A stretch of 64,000 nt of DNA from MPNP01 sp965215545. Its GTDB lineage: Bacteria > Pseudomonadota > Alphaproteobacteria > Rhodobacterales > Rhodobacteraceae. The DNA is taken from positions 2,914,001-2,978,000 of the forward strand of contig OZ244066.1 of assembly GCA_965215545.1 (NCBI GenBank). Direction: 5' to 3'. The position numbers and the translations under genes are program-made. Below are positions 24,147-32,443 of this stretch, piece after piece (position 1 is the first letter of the stretch; each line of letters opens with the position of its first letter). The notes under the pieces are model-generated. The model worked only from the letters and a program-made list of their open reading frames with translations, was not told the DNA's origin and did not search any database.

Positions 24147-26213
24147 ATGATGGTCAGTGCCGATCCCCTGATCATCTTCATGCCCTCGGGTCAGCGCGGG
24201 CGGGTGCCAAGGGGAACCACGGTCCTGGCGGCCGCCCGATTGCTGGCCGTTGATCTCGACAGCGTCTGTGGGGGACGGGGCCTGTGCAGGCGCTGCCAGT
24301 GCACGCCGTCTTTCGGGACATTTCCCAAGCACGGGATCACCGTCGATGCGACCGCACTGGCAAACCGGACCACGATTGAGGAGCGCTGCCAGCGCCGGCA
24401 GGGACTGGCACCAGACCGTCGACTGGGCTGTCAGGCCCGGATCACCGGTGATCTGGTGATTGATGTCCCGCCGGAGTCCCAGGTCCACCGTCAGATCATC
24501 CGCAAGGAGATCGATGCAAGACCCATCACGGTCGATCCATCCTTCCGGGTCTGCTATGTTGAGGTGGCCGAACCCGACATGAACACGCCATCGGGTGATC
24601 GCGAACGTCTGCTGACGGCCCTTGAGTCCCAGTGGCAACTCACCGATCTCATCATCGACCACCAGGTTCTGGTGGGGCTGCAGTCAACCCTGCGGGCTGG
24701 CAAATGGACCGCAACGGTCGCCATTCATCACTCGCATCTGCGCTCCCGGCTGCACGTCGTGCATATCTGGCCCGGGTTGCAGGCTGGCCCACTCCATGGC
24801 CTGGCACTTGACCTTGGCTCCACCACACTGGCTGCCACCCTGTGCCGGCTGTCCGACGGGGCCATCCTGGCATCGAAAGGAGCGATGAATCCGCAGATCC
24901 GGTTTGGTGAGGATCTGATGAGCCGGGTCTCCTATGCCATGCTGAATCCGGGTGGTGCTGCGCAGATGACCGCGGCGGTCCGGGCCGCGCTCAATGACCT
25001 CATCGCCACGACAATTGCGACCGCCGCTGTCGACAGCGCCTCGGTTCTCGAGCTGGTAATCGTGGGGAACCCGGTCATGCATCACCTCCTTTTGGGGCTG
25101 GATCCTTCCGAACTCGGTCAGGCGCCCTTTGCCCTGGCCACCACAGAGGCCATGGAGGTGACAGCCCGGACTCTCGATCTTGATGCCCTCGATCCGGCTG
25201 CCAACGTCTATATCCTGCCCTGCATTGCCGGTCATGTCGGTGCCGATGCCGCTGCGGTTGTGCTCAGTCAGGCCCCTGGCGAGTCCAGGGACCGTGTCCT
25301 CATCCTGGATGTGGGAACGAATGCGGAAATCATCTTTGGTGACCGGACCCGGGTCCTGGCCTGCTCATCGCCGACCGGACCCGCATTCGAGGGCGCCCAG
25401 ATCACCTTCGGGCAACGTGCCACCCCGGGGGCCATTGAACAGGTGCGGATTGACCCGACCACCCATGAACCGCGCTTTCGGGTCATCGGTTGCGATCTCT
25501 GGTCCGACGCGGAAGGGTTTGCCGATGCCGTTCCGGCCATCGGCATCACCGGGATCTGCGGGTCGGGGATCATCGAGGCCGTGGCGGAAATGCGCCTCGC
25601 TGGCCTTGTCGATGGCAGCGGACTCATCGGTGGCCCCGCTGCCATCGGTGACTGCCCGCACCTGGTTGCCGAGGGCCGGACCCACGCCTACCGGCTTTAT
25701 GATGGGGCCCTGACCGGGGGTCCCGAGATCCTCGTGACCCAAAGTGATGTGCGGGCCATCCAACTGGCCAAATCCGCCCTCTATGCCGGCGCGAAGTTGC
25801 TCATGGACCGCTTCGGCAGCCCGGTCGTGGACCGGGTGGTGCTGGCTGGGGCCTTTGGCACCCACATCTCACCGCTGCATGCCATGGTGCTCGGGATGAT
25901 CCCGGATTGTCCGCTGGAGAGGGTCGCAGCGGCTGGCAATGCCGCCGGGACAGGGGCTCGCATGGCACTCTGCAACCGCACAGCCCGGCCGGCAATCGAG
26001 AGGGCTGTCCAGAGCATCGAGAAAATCGAGACCGCAGTGGAACCCCGGTTCCAGGAGCACTTCATCGATGCCAATGCCATCCCCCATGCCACGGATCCCT
26101 TCCCCCATCTTTCCGGCACAGTCACCCTGCCCGATCTGTCCTTCAAATCCGGCGTGATGGCTGCACGACCGGGCCGGACACGACGGCGGCAATCGGGTAG
26201 TGGCTCAGCTTGA
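24147..26213 (+). CDS. RamA-like ATP-dependent corrinoid reductive activator (2Fe-2S, DUF4445)
   Basis: A 688-residue protein. Residues ~1-100 are a plant-type ferredoxin domain (VCGGRGLCRRCQC, later GCQARITGD). Residues ~210-600 form the ASKHA-type DUF4445 region (LALDLGSTTLAATLCRL; VGNPVMHHLLLGL; ILDVGTNAEIIFG; VLAGAFGTHI). Proteins of this build reduce inactive Co(II) corrinoids using ATP and iron-sulfur electrons. It completes the small four-gene operon. The tail (RPGRTRRRQSGSGSA) overlaps the leader element of the next secreted-protein gene at 26197. Start ATG 24147 or 24150; the ribosome binding site is weak. Confidence 0.9.
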   Translation: MMVSADPLIIFMPSGQRGRVPRGTTVLAAARLLAVDLDSVCGGRGLCRRCQCTPSFGTFPKHGITVDATALANRTTIEERCQRRQGLAPDRRLGCQARITGDLVIDVPPESQVHRQIIRKEIDARPITVDPSFRVCYVEVAEPDMNTPSGDRERLLTALESQWQLTDLIIDHQVLVGLQSTLRAGKWTATVAIHHSHLRSRLHVVHIWPGLQAGPLHGLALDLGSTTLAATLCRLSDGAILASKGAMNPQIRFGEDLMSRVSYAMLNPGGAAQMTAAVRAALNDLIATTIATAAVDSASVLELVIVGNPVMHHLLLGLDPSELGQAPFALATTEAMEVTARTLDLDALDPAANVYILPCIAGHVGADAAAVVLSQAPGESRDRVLILDVGTNAEIIFGDRTRVLACSSPTGPAFEGAQITFGQRATPGAIEQVRIDPTTHEPRFRVIGCDLWSDAEGFADAVPAIGITGICGSGIIEAVAEMRLAGLVDGSGLIGGPAAIGDCPHLVAEGRTHAYRLYDGALTGGPEILVTQSDVRAIQLAKSALYAGAKLLMDRFGSPVVDRVVLAGAFGTHISPLHAMVLGMIPDCPLERVAAAGNAAGTGARMALCNRTARPAIERAVQSIEKIETAVEPRFQEHFIDANAIPHATDPFPHLSGTVTLPDLSFKSGVMAARPGRTRRRQSGSGSA

Positions 26214-26246
26214 AAGTTTGTCTATTTTCAGAAAGGAAAGTACTAT
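26197..26246 (+). promoter_or_regulatory. Leader element copy 2 of the poly-C secreted-protein family
   Basis: GTAGTGGCTCAGCTTGAAAG begins at 26197, inside the last codons of the RamA-like gene, and matches the element at 15215 over its first ~20 bases with small differences. TTGTCT (26218-26223) and TACTAT (26241-26246) with a 17-base spacer look like a sigma-70 promoter. Confidence 0.6.
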
Positions 26247-26283
26247 ATGATGCAGGAAAATGTTAACCATGAGGAACACAATC

Positions 26284-26951
26284 ATGATCCAGAAAAACCT
26301 TAATTCGCCCCCCCCCCCCTCGCTAGATTAGCAACCCTCCTGCTGCTTGCGGCCATCGCATGGCCGGCGCAGGCCCAGCAGTTGGTCATTCCGGCGACCA
26401 CCGGCACGGTAGCCTGCACGCAAGGCGTGTCAGAGCAGGGGGTGTTCCCCGTCGGAAATATTTCCGGGACTCCCACAAACGACAGCCTGACATTCAACAT
26501 TAATAGCATCCCGTATGTCAATTTATTCAATGTATATGTGGGGGTTCAAGAAGGCGGGATGGGTACTCCACAGCAGGTTAAAAATCTCGGTTCATCCCAA
26601 CCACTGGCGGCACAGTCCGGCACTTTCTCCAGCCTGAAGAAGAATACGCGCTACACAGTCGTTGTGTACGGTGGCACAGCACCATACACAGAACCGATTC
26701 GCCGCTTCTGCTTCAAGACCCGCGGCGAGTTCTCGCCTGCCGAGCAGAACCTGTTTATGTCTCAAGGCACTTGGCAACCCAACCTAGCCCAATATAACCG
26801 GACCGGGTGCTATGCGGTGGCCCGCACCCGGCAGGACATTCGGGACTGCTATTGCAACGGCACGCGCAACGGAACACACATCCTCGCCGGCCAGACTGTG
26901 GCGAGCCAGGCGCAAAGGCAGTATCTCAATTGTCTGGACCTCGACAGCTGA
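26284..26951 (+). CDS. Putative secreted FN3-like protein, poly-C phase-variable start (out of frame here)
   Basis: GAGGAA (26271-26276) precedes ATG 26284 (IQKNLNS), then a 12-base C run (26308-26319). In the given sequence the ATG frame ends at TAG a few codons later. Adding one C or removing two would join it to LARLATLLLLAAIAWPAQAQQ, a strong signal peptide, and a ~190-residue mature protein. The mature middle (FSSLKKNTRYTVVVYGGTAPYTEPIRRFCFKT) has a fibronectin-III-like last-strand pattern. The C-terminal part is cysteine-rich (GCYA, DCYCNG, YLNCLDLDS). A decayed relative lies at 55.3-55.7 kb. Function is unknown; an exported binding or surface protein is plausible. As written it is OFF. 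Confidence 0.68.
26308..26319 (+). repeat. Homopolymer tract of 12 C (contingency locus 2)
   Basis: Twelve consecutive C located 22 bases after the likely ATG and directly before the hydrophobic core of a signal peptide. The present length puts start and body in different frames; 10 or 13 C would restore the fusion. Confidence 0.87.
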
Positions 26952-27252
26952 GCCATCCGGTTCTCGGGAGTGCGGGCCACGCGAGGGCGTCAATCCGGAA
27001 CCGGATATCGCTGGAGGATCGCGGAACATCCCGAACACGGGGCGGCCTCCTGGCCGCCCTTTCCCCACGCAGGTTTTGCAACGTTCAAACCGAGCCACTA
27101 CCGAAATCTGCCGAAAGGATTCTGAGGCAATCCGGGATGACGGATGAAGAGATCGCGATCATCATTGCTCGCGATCAAGAAGCCGCAAAATCTTGAGGCA
27201 ATCGAAGCAGTGCAAGAAAAAGAACAAGAATTGAACATTTCACACTGGTCCA
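26952..27252. other. Convergent intergenic region
   Basis: About 300 bp between the secreted-protein gene and the convergent pgi. It holds the terminator at 27040-27062. A short open frame ending at 27196 (SAERILRQSGMTDEEIAIIIARDQ) reads like protein, but has no clear start or ribosome binding site; it may be the tail of a lost gene. Confidence 0.5.
27040..27062 (+). terminator. Rho-independent terminator after the secreted-protein gene
   Basis: GGGCGGCC (27040-27047), loop TCCT, GGCCGCCC (27052-27059), followed by TTT. A perfect 8-bp GC stem with a short T run, 88 bp downstream of the 26.3-kb gene. Confidence 0.75.
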
Positions 27253-28905
27253 CTACCGGCAATCGTGATCCAGTTGCGCAGGGCCCCGTGCAGATCGGGG
27301 CTGGGGATCACCTGGTCGGTGATGATTGGCGGGAAGACGCAGCGCAGCGATATGGCGCAGGAGCCCGTGGGTTGACGGCGTGGTTCCCGGCGGTGCCCGG
27401 TCGGGGGATTCGATGGCCGGCAGGAGCGATTCGGCGACGGATTTGCCCAGCTCGACACCCCATTGATCGAAACTGTTGATCCCCATCATGATTCCCTCAG
27501 CGAACGTGCGGTGCTCATAGAGGGCAAGAATCTGACCAAGGACAAAGGGGGTCAGCTGCTCATAGACGAGGGTTGTCGTCGGGCGGTTGCCCGGGAATGT
27601 CCGATGGGCAAGCATCGCATCCGATTCAGGGCCATCCAGGTCGTGGGCCAGGGCCACCGCGGTCGCCGCGCGATCGCGCCCTGTCATGAGGGCTTCACTC
27701 TGGGCAAGGCAATTGGCCAGCAGTACCCTGTGATGGTCATCGTGCTCGCTGCAGGCACTGTGGGCCCCGATCATGAACTCACAGGGGACAATCTGGGTTC
27801 CCTGATGCAGCATCTGGAAATAGGAATGCTGACCATCGGTCCCGCTTGTTCCCCAGACCACCGGAACCGTCGGTGCCGCAACGGGTGCCCCCGTACGGTC
27901 CACGGACTTGCCATTTGATTCCATCTCCAGCTGCTGGAGATAGGTCGGCAGGAGGGCCAGGCGACTCTCATAGGGAATGACAGCACGGCTGGCATGGCCA
28001 CAGTTCCGGCTGTGCCAGAGCCCGACCAGCGCCAGCACCATCGGCAGATTGCGACGGGGTGGTGCGGTGGTGAAATGCCGGTCCATCGACCGGGCCCCGG
28101 CCAGCAGTTCCCGGAATGCCGGAGCGCCGGTCGCCACGATGATCGGCAGGCCAATGCTGCCCCAAAGCGAGTAACGACCCCCGACTCCCTCATCGAGCGG
28201 GAACGTCGCCGCGGGATCGATGCCAAAGTCCCGGGCACGCTCTGGAGCCGCTGTGATGGCGGCAAAGTTCCACCCGGGTTCGCGGACGCCCTGTTCGGCC
28301 AGCCACGACCGGGCCGTCTGGGCATTGATGAGGGTCTCGGGGGTACGGAAACTCTTGGAGGCCACGACAAACAGCGTGCTGTGTGGATCGAGATCCGCAG
28401 TGCAGTCATGGAAGGCCGTGCTGTCGACATTGGACAGAAACCGGACCCTGGGTTGGGCATGGTCGGGGGCAAGGGCGGCGATCGCGAGCCGGGGCCCGAG
28501 GTCCGAACCACCGATCCCGATATTGACAAGGTGGGCATAGCGCCGGCCGCTTGATGCGGGACGGGCACCGGTCCTGAGGGATTCGGCGAACGTCAGCATC
28601 TGATCCAGGGCGGACCGGACCCGGACCCGGAAATCCTGGCCATGGACCCACAAGGGTTCACCATCCGGGTCGCGCAGGGCCGTATGCAGGACCGGGCGAT
28701 CTTCCGTGGTGTTGATCATCGCGCCGCCGAACATGCGGTCGCGCCAGGCGGGGACCTGCCGGGCGGCCAGTTGGTCAAACAGGTCGTTGAGATCGGCTTG
28801 GCTGAGGGTCGTCTTGGAATAATCGAGCAGGAGACCGTCAGCGGCCAGGGAGAACCGTGCGGCCCGGTCAGGATCAGCAGCAAACAGGTCGACAATCGAG
28901 GTCAT
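27253..28905 (-). CDS. pgi: Glucose-6-phosphate isomerase
   Basis: A 550-residue enzyme of normal length interconverting glucose-6-P and fructose-6-P. ATG 28905 begins TSIVDLFAADPDRAARF. Signature regions include NIGIGGSDLGPRLA, VASKSFRTPETL, VGGRYSLWGSIGLP, and GTSGTDGQHSYFQMLHQGT, and the C-terminal substrate region INSFDQWGVELGKSVAESLLP. The last ~25 residues (PANHHRPGDPQPRS...) diverge from the usual short basic end. It follows zwf by 31 bp on the same strand, so the two form an operon feeding the Entner-Doudoroff/pentose phosphate routes. Confidence 0.96.
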   Translation of the reverse strand: MTSIVDLFAADPDRAARFSLAADGLLLDYSKTTLSQADLNDLFDQLAARQVPAWRDRMFGGAMINTTEDRPVLHTALRDPDGEPLWVHGQDFRVRVRSALDQMLTFAESLRTGARPASSGRRYAHLVNIGIGGSDLGPRLAIAALAPDHAQPRVRFLSNVDSTAFHDCTADLDPHSTLFVVASKSFRTPETLINAQTARSWLAEQGVREPGWNFAAITAAPERARDFGIDPAATFPLDEGVGGRYSLWGSIGLPIIVATGAPAFRELLAGARSMDRHFTTAPPRRNLPMVLALVGLWHSRNCGHASRAVIPYESRLALLPTYLQQLEMESNGKSVDRTGAPVAAPTVPVVWGTSGTDGQHSYFQMLHQGTQIVPCEFMIGAHSACSEHDDHHRVLLANCLAQSEALMTGRDRAATAVALAHDLDGPESDAMLAHRTFPGNRPTTTLVYEQLTPFVLGQILALYEHRTFAEGIMMGINSFDQWGVELGKSVAESLLPAIESPDRAPPGTTPSTHGLLRHIAALRLPANHHRPGDPQPRSARGPAQLDHDCR

Positions 28906-28936
28906 CGGGACGTGTCCTTGCCGGCGCTGTGCACAG

Positions 28937-30421
28937 TCAGGGGGTCCTGAGCAGGGTCTCGGCTGGCGTCGATGGTTCCAGCGGGTGCCAGTGCGACCCG
29001 TCGCGATCGAGCAGGGCGTTGGCGGCCAGCGGTCCGGCGCTGCCGGACGAATACAGCTGGACGGGCGCTGCATGCGCTCTGCAGGTGGCAAGCAGGGTGT
29101 CGGTCCAGCGCCAGGCAGCCTCGATCTCGTCGCTGCGCATGAACAGGGTCTGGTCACCGCGGATGACGTCCATGATCAGGCGTTCATAGGCATTGATCAG
29201 TTCAGCGGCATCGCTGGTCAGGGTGTTGGCAAAACTCATGTCGAGGGGCACCGCAACCAACCGCATGCCGCCGGGGCCCGGCTCCTTGATGGTCAGCCGG
29301 AGGTCAATCCCCTCATCGGGTTGCAGGCGAATGGTCAGCAGATTGCCCTTGCCGGGGAGCGACTCATCGAAGATCCAGTGCGGCAGCTCGCGGAATTGCA
29401 CGACGACTTCCGAGACCCGTCGAGGGAGTCGCTTGCCGGTCCTGAGATAGAATGGCGTCCGGGACCAGCGCCAGTTGGCCACCTGACACTTGAGCGCAAC
29501 ATAGGATTCGGTCGTGCTGTCGGGGTTGCCAACATCCTGTCGATAACTGTTCTGCCCCTGCCCATCTGCATACTGGCCCAGGACGATATCCTCACGACCG
29601 GGATCAAGCAGTGCCTGGATGACCTTGAGTTTCTCATCACGCACGGCATTGGCATCAAAGCGGGCCGGGGGTTCCATGGCCACAAGGCACAGCAGTTGCA
29701 TGAGATGGTTCTGGACCATGTCCCGCAGGGCTCCCGAGCGGTCATAGTAGTCTCCGCGGCCTGCGACACCGGTGCGTTCGGCCACCGTGATCTGGATATG
29801 GTCGATGAAACGGCTGTTCCAGAGAGGCTCGAAGAGGACGTTGGCAAACCGCAGGGCCATGAGATTCTGCACGGTTTCCTTGCCGAGATAATGGTCGATC
29901 CGGTAGACCTGTGATTCGTCAAAGGATGCGGCGAGGATCCGGTTCAGGTCCCGCGCCGAGTCGAGGTCGGATCCAAAGGGTTTTTCGAGGACAATGCGGA
30001 CATTGGGTTTGCACAGATCCTCGGCCTTGAGACCGGCGATGATGGCTGCAAAGATGCCGGGGCGCACCGACAGGTAATAGGTCGTGATCCGGTCGGAGCG
30101 GAATCCAGCGGCAAAGTCCCGCCAGGCGGTGCCATCCTCGACATCAAGGGACTGGTAAGAGACAAGGTCAAGAAACGCGGCCACGGTCCCTGCATCATGC
30201 CGGTCAGTGACCGCATGGGTTTCGATGGCCTCTGCCACCAGGGTCCGGAACGCGGCGGTATCCAACGGGGTCCGGCCAAGACAGATGATGGACGACTCAC
30301 CGGGCAGTTGACCGACCCGAAATCGTCGGAAAAGGCCCGGGAGAATCTCGCGCCGGGCCAAGTCACCGGTGCCCCCGAAGATGACCAGATCAAAAGGTGC
30401 AACCGGTATGATCTTGTACAT
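28937..30421 (-). CDS. zwf: Glucose-6-phosphate 1-dehydrogenase
   Basis: A 494-residue enzyme oxidising glucose-6-P to 6-phosphogluconolactone with NADP. A strong AAGGAGG lies upstream of ATG 30421; the open frame beyond is spurious. The coenzyme motif GGTGDLARR is near the N-terminus, and the active-site peptide is RIDHYLGKETVQNL, as in the G6PD signature. No pgl or edd gene follows; pgi comes next. Confidence 0.96.
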   Translation of the reverse strand: MYKIIPVAPFDLVIFGGTGDLARREILPGLFRRFRVGQLPGESSIICLGRTPLDTAAFRTLVAEAIETHAVTDRHDAGTVAAFLDLVSYQSLDVEDGTAWRDFAAGFRSDRITTYYLSVRPGIFAAIIAGLKAEDLCKPNVRIVLEKPFGSDLDSARDLNRILAASFDESQVYRIDHYLGKETVQNLMALRFANVLFEPLWNSRFIDHIQITVAERTGVAGRGDYYDRSGALRDMVQNHLMQLLCLVAMEPPARFDANAVRDEKLKVIQALLDPGREDIVLGQYADGQGQNSYRQDVGNPDSTTESYVALKCQVANWRWSRTPFYLRTGKRLPRRVSEVVVQFRELPHWIFDESLPGKGNLLTIRLQPDEGIDLRLTIKEPGPGGMRLVAVPLDMSFANTLTSDAAELINAYERLIMDVIRGDQTLFMRSDEIEAAWRWTDTLLATCRAHAAPVQLYSSGSAGPLAANALLDRDGSHWHPLEPSTPAETLLRTP

Positions 30422-30533
30422 GGACTCCTCCGCCTCCTTTGGGCCCCGTGCCACTCTGAAGTGCAATGGTCGCTGCGGGGCCGCTATACACCGCCTTGAC
30501 ATCCCTGCACCACCGGAACCGGTCCATGATCGG

Positions 30534-31661
30534 TCAGGGTCGGCTGCTGTCGGTGATGATCGCCTTGACCAACCCATGATTGACCGCAGCAGTCCTGAAT
30601 GCCGACCCGATACCCCGGGTCAGGATGAAATGTAGCGTGCCGGAACGGACCTTCTTGTCCTGGGCCATGGCGGCCATGATGGCGTCGGCAGCCAGTCCTG
30701 GACCAGGGATTTCGGCGATGCGCACGGGCAAGCCGACGGCCCTCAGGTGATCGCAGACACGGTCAAGATCGCCCGGTGGGCAGAGGCCCATGCGGACGGA
30801 TGTCTCAAAGGCGAGCACGCAGCCGATCGCCACGGCTTCGCCGTGCAGGAGATGGTCCGAATACCCCGTGACAACCTCGAGGGCATGCCCGAAGGTGTGC
30901 CCGAGATTGAGCGTGGCCCGTACGCCTGCCTCGTAGGTGTCCGCTGCTACGATCCGGGCCTTCATGTGACACGAACGCTCGATGATGGTGGCAAGATCGT
31001 CATCGTCAAGGGCAGTGAGGACATCACGTCTGGCATCAAGCCAGGCAAAGAAGTCCGCGTCACCGAGCAGGCTGTATTTGACCACCTCGCCATAGCCAGC
31101 CAGGAAATCACGGGCCGGGAGCGTGGCCAGCGCCGCGAGATCGCTGATGACAAGCCGGGGTTGATGGAAGGCGCCAATGAGATTCTTGCCCAGTTGGGAG
31201 TTGATCCCGGTCTTGCCACCCACGGCACTGTCCACCTGCGCCAGCAGGGAGGTTGGCATCTGTATGCAGGCAATCCCCCGGCGTGTCATGGCCGCGGCAA
31301 ATCCGACCAGATCACCGATGACGCCGCCGCCCAGCGCGAGCACGGCATCATCCCGTTCCAGGGGCAGACCGAGCAACCACTCGACAACACGCATGAGCGT
31401 CGTCCAGCTCTTGGACTGCTCGCCCCGTGGCAAGATCAGGTGCTGGCAGCGAATGCCGGCATCGTCAAGACTTGCCAGAACCCTCTGGAGATGGTGGGGC
31501 GCTACACCATCGTCTGTCACGAGGGCCACCTGGCGGCTGGCCAGCAACGGGACGATCAGGGCCCCGGTGCGTGCGTGCAACCCCCGACCGATCAGGATGT
31601 CATAGCTGTGCGTATCCAGCGCGACAGTGACAGTCCGGGGCATGGCGTCAGCTGCCATCAT
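30534..31661 (-). CDS. aroB: 3-dehydroquinate synthase
   Basis: A 375-residue second enzyme of the shikimate pathway. NAD and metal motifs are visible: ALGGGVIGDLVGFAAAMTRRGI, PTSLLAQVDSAVGGKTGIN, NLIGAFHQP, and LNLGHTFGHALE (zinc histidines). ATG 31661 overlaps the aroK stop (ATGA), giving the common aroK-aroB pair; an internal ATG at 31643 is possible. Confidence 0.97.
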   Translation of the reverse strand: MMAADAMPRTVTVALDTHSYDILIGRGLHARTGALIVPLLASRQVALVTDDGVAPHHLQRVLASLDDAGIRCQHLILPRGEQSKSWTTLMRVVEWLLGLPLERDDAVLALGGGVIGDLVGFAAAMTRRGIACIQMPTSLLAQVDSAVGGKTGINSQLGKNLIGAFHQPRLVISDLAALATLPARDFLAGYGEVVKYSLLGDADFFAWLDARRDVLTALDDDDLATIIERSCHMKARIVAADTYEAGVRATLNLGHTFGHALEVVTGYSDHLLHGEAVAIGCVLAFETSVRMGLCPPGDLDRVCDHLRAVGLPVRIAEIPGPGLAADAIMAAMAQDKKVRSGTLHFILTRGIGSAFRTAAVNHGLVKAIITDSSRP

Positions 31662-32182
31662 TCCAGAACGGCGAGTTGGGAACAGATTCGGTCCACCAGG
31701 GCGGCGGGGCGGTCACCGCCATTGATCCACACCGTCATGCTGGCCCTTGTGTAGACGGGCCTACGGGCTCTGGCGAGTCTGACCAGGCTGGATTGGCCAT
31801 CGGCACCCGCAATCAGCGGTCGGGAAACATCACCGGCGATCCGATGCCAGAGGATGCGGGGATGGGCGGCGAGGTGGACCGAGATTCCCGTGCGGTCGAT
31901 GAGTTGGCGGTTGACCGGAGCGAGGAACGCCCCACCCCCTGTGGCAATGACGCTGGGACGTTGCTTCAGCAGCCGCGCCAGCATCCGACTCTCCCTGCGA
32001 CGGAACGCTGGTTCTCCCTCTTCAGCAAACAGTGTGGCGATGCTGCGCCGCCCCCGGATCTCAAGCACGGCATCGAGGTCCAGGAACCGCCAGCCGATTC
32101 GCCGGGCCAGGGCACTGCCGATGCGGGTCTTGCCACAACCCATCATCCCGACAAGAACAATATGGGGAGCAGGGTGCGTCAT
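31658..32182 (-). CDS. aroK: Shikimate kinase
   Basis: A 174-residue P-loop kinase phosphorylating shikimate. Walker A is GMMGCGKTRIG; shikimate-binding DLDAVLEIRGRRSIATLFAEEGEPAFRRRE and ATGGGAFL follow. The lid arginine region is DVSRPLIAG. Start ATG 32182 (THPAPHIVLVG) fits the family; ATG 32197 would add five residues. It is coupled to aroB. Confidence 0.95.
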   Translation of the reverse strand: MTHPAPHIVLVGMMGCGKTRIGSALARRIGWRFLDLDAVLEIRGRRSIATLFAEEGEPAFRRRESRMLARLLKQRPSVIATGGGAFLAPVNRQLIDRTGISVHLAAHPRILWHRIAGDVSRPLIAGADGQSSLVRLARARRPVYTRASMTVWINGGDRPAALVDRICSQLAVLE

Positions 32183-32293
32183 GAGAACCGGGGCCATGGC
32201 AGTCAGCGGAACATGGGCTTGCGATTCCGAACCATCACGGTAGTGATGGGGACCGCAGACCAGGTGGGAAACCAGCGCGATGCGTGTCCGGAT

Positions 32294-32443
32294 ATGAAGA
32301 TCAGACTGTTCATCGGCATTCTGTCGCTCGTGATTGTCCTGCTTCTGGCTCTGGTTGCCTATAGCCTGCTCGGCGACCTGTCGCCACCGGACCGGGCGAT
32401 CGAGCAGGAGATCCCCTACCCCAACACCGCAGATGCGAACTGA
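32294..32443 (+). CDS. Small single-pass membrane protein
   Basis: A 49-residue protein: KIRLF, then a hydrophobic helix (IGILSLVIVLLLALVAYSLLG), then an acidic, proline-containing tail (PPDRAIEQEIPYPNTADAN). It is divergent from aroK by ~110 bp and overlaps the next gene start at 32433 by 11 bases, suggesting co-translation. Alphaproteobacteria often carry a similar tiny membrane protein divergent from aroK and upstream of xerD. Function is unknown. The ribosome binding site is weak. Confidence 0.65.
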   Translation: MKIRLFIGILSLVIVLLLALVAYSLLGDLSPPDRAIEQEIPYPNTADAN

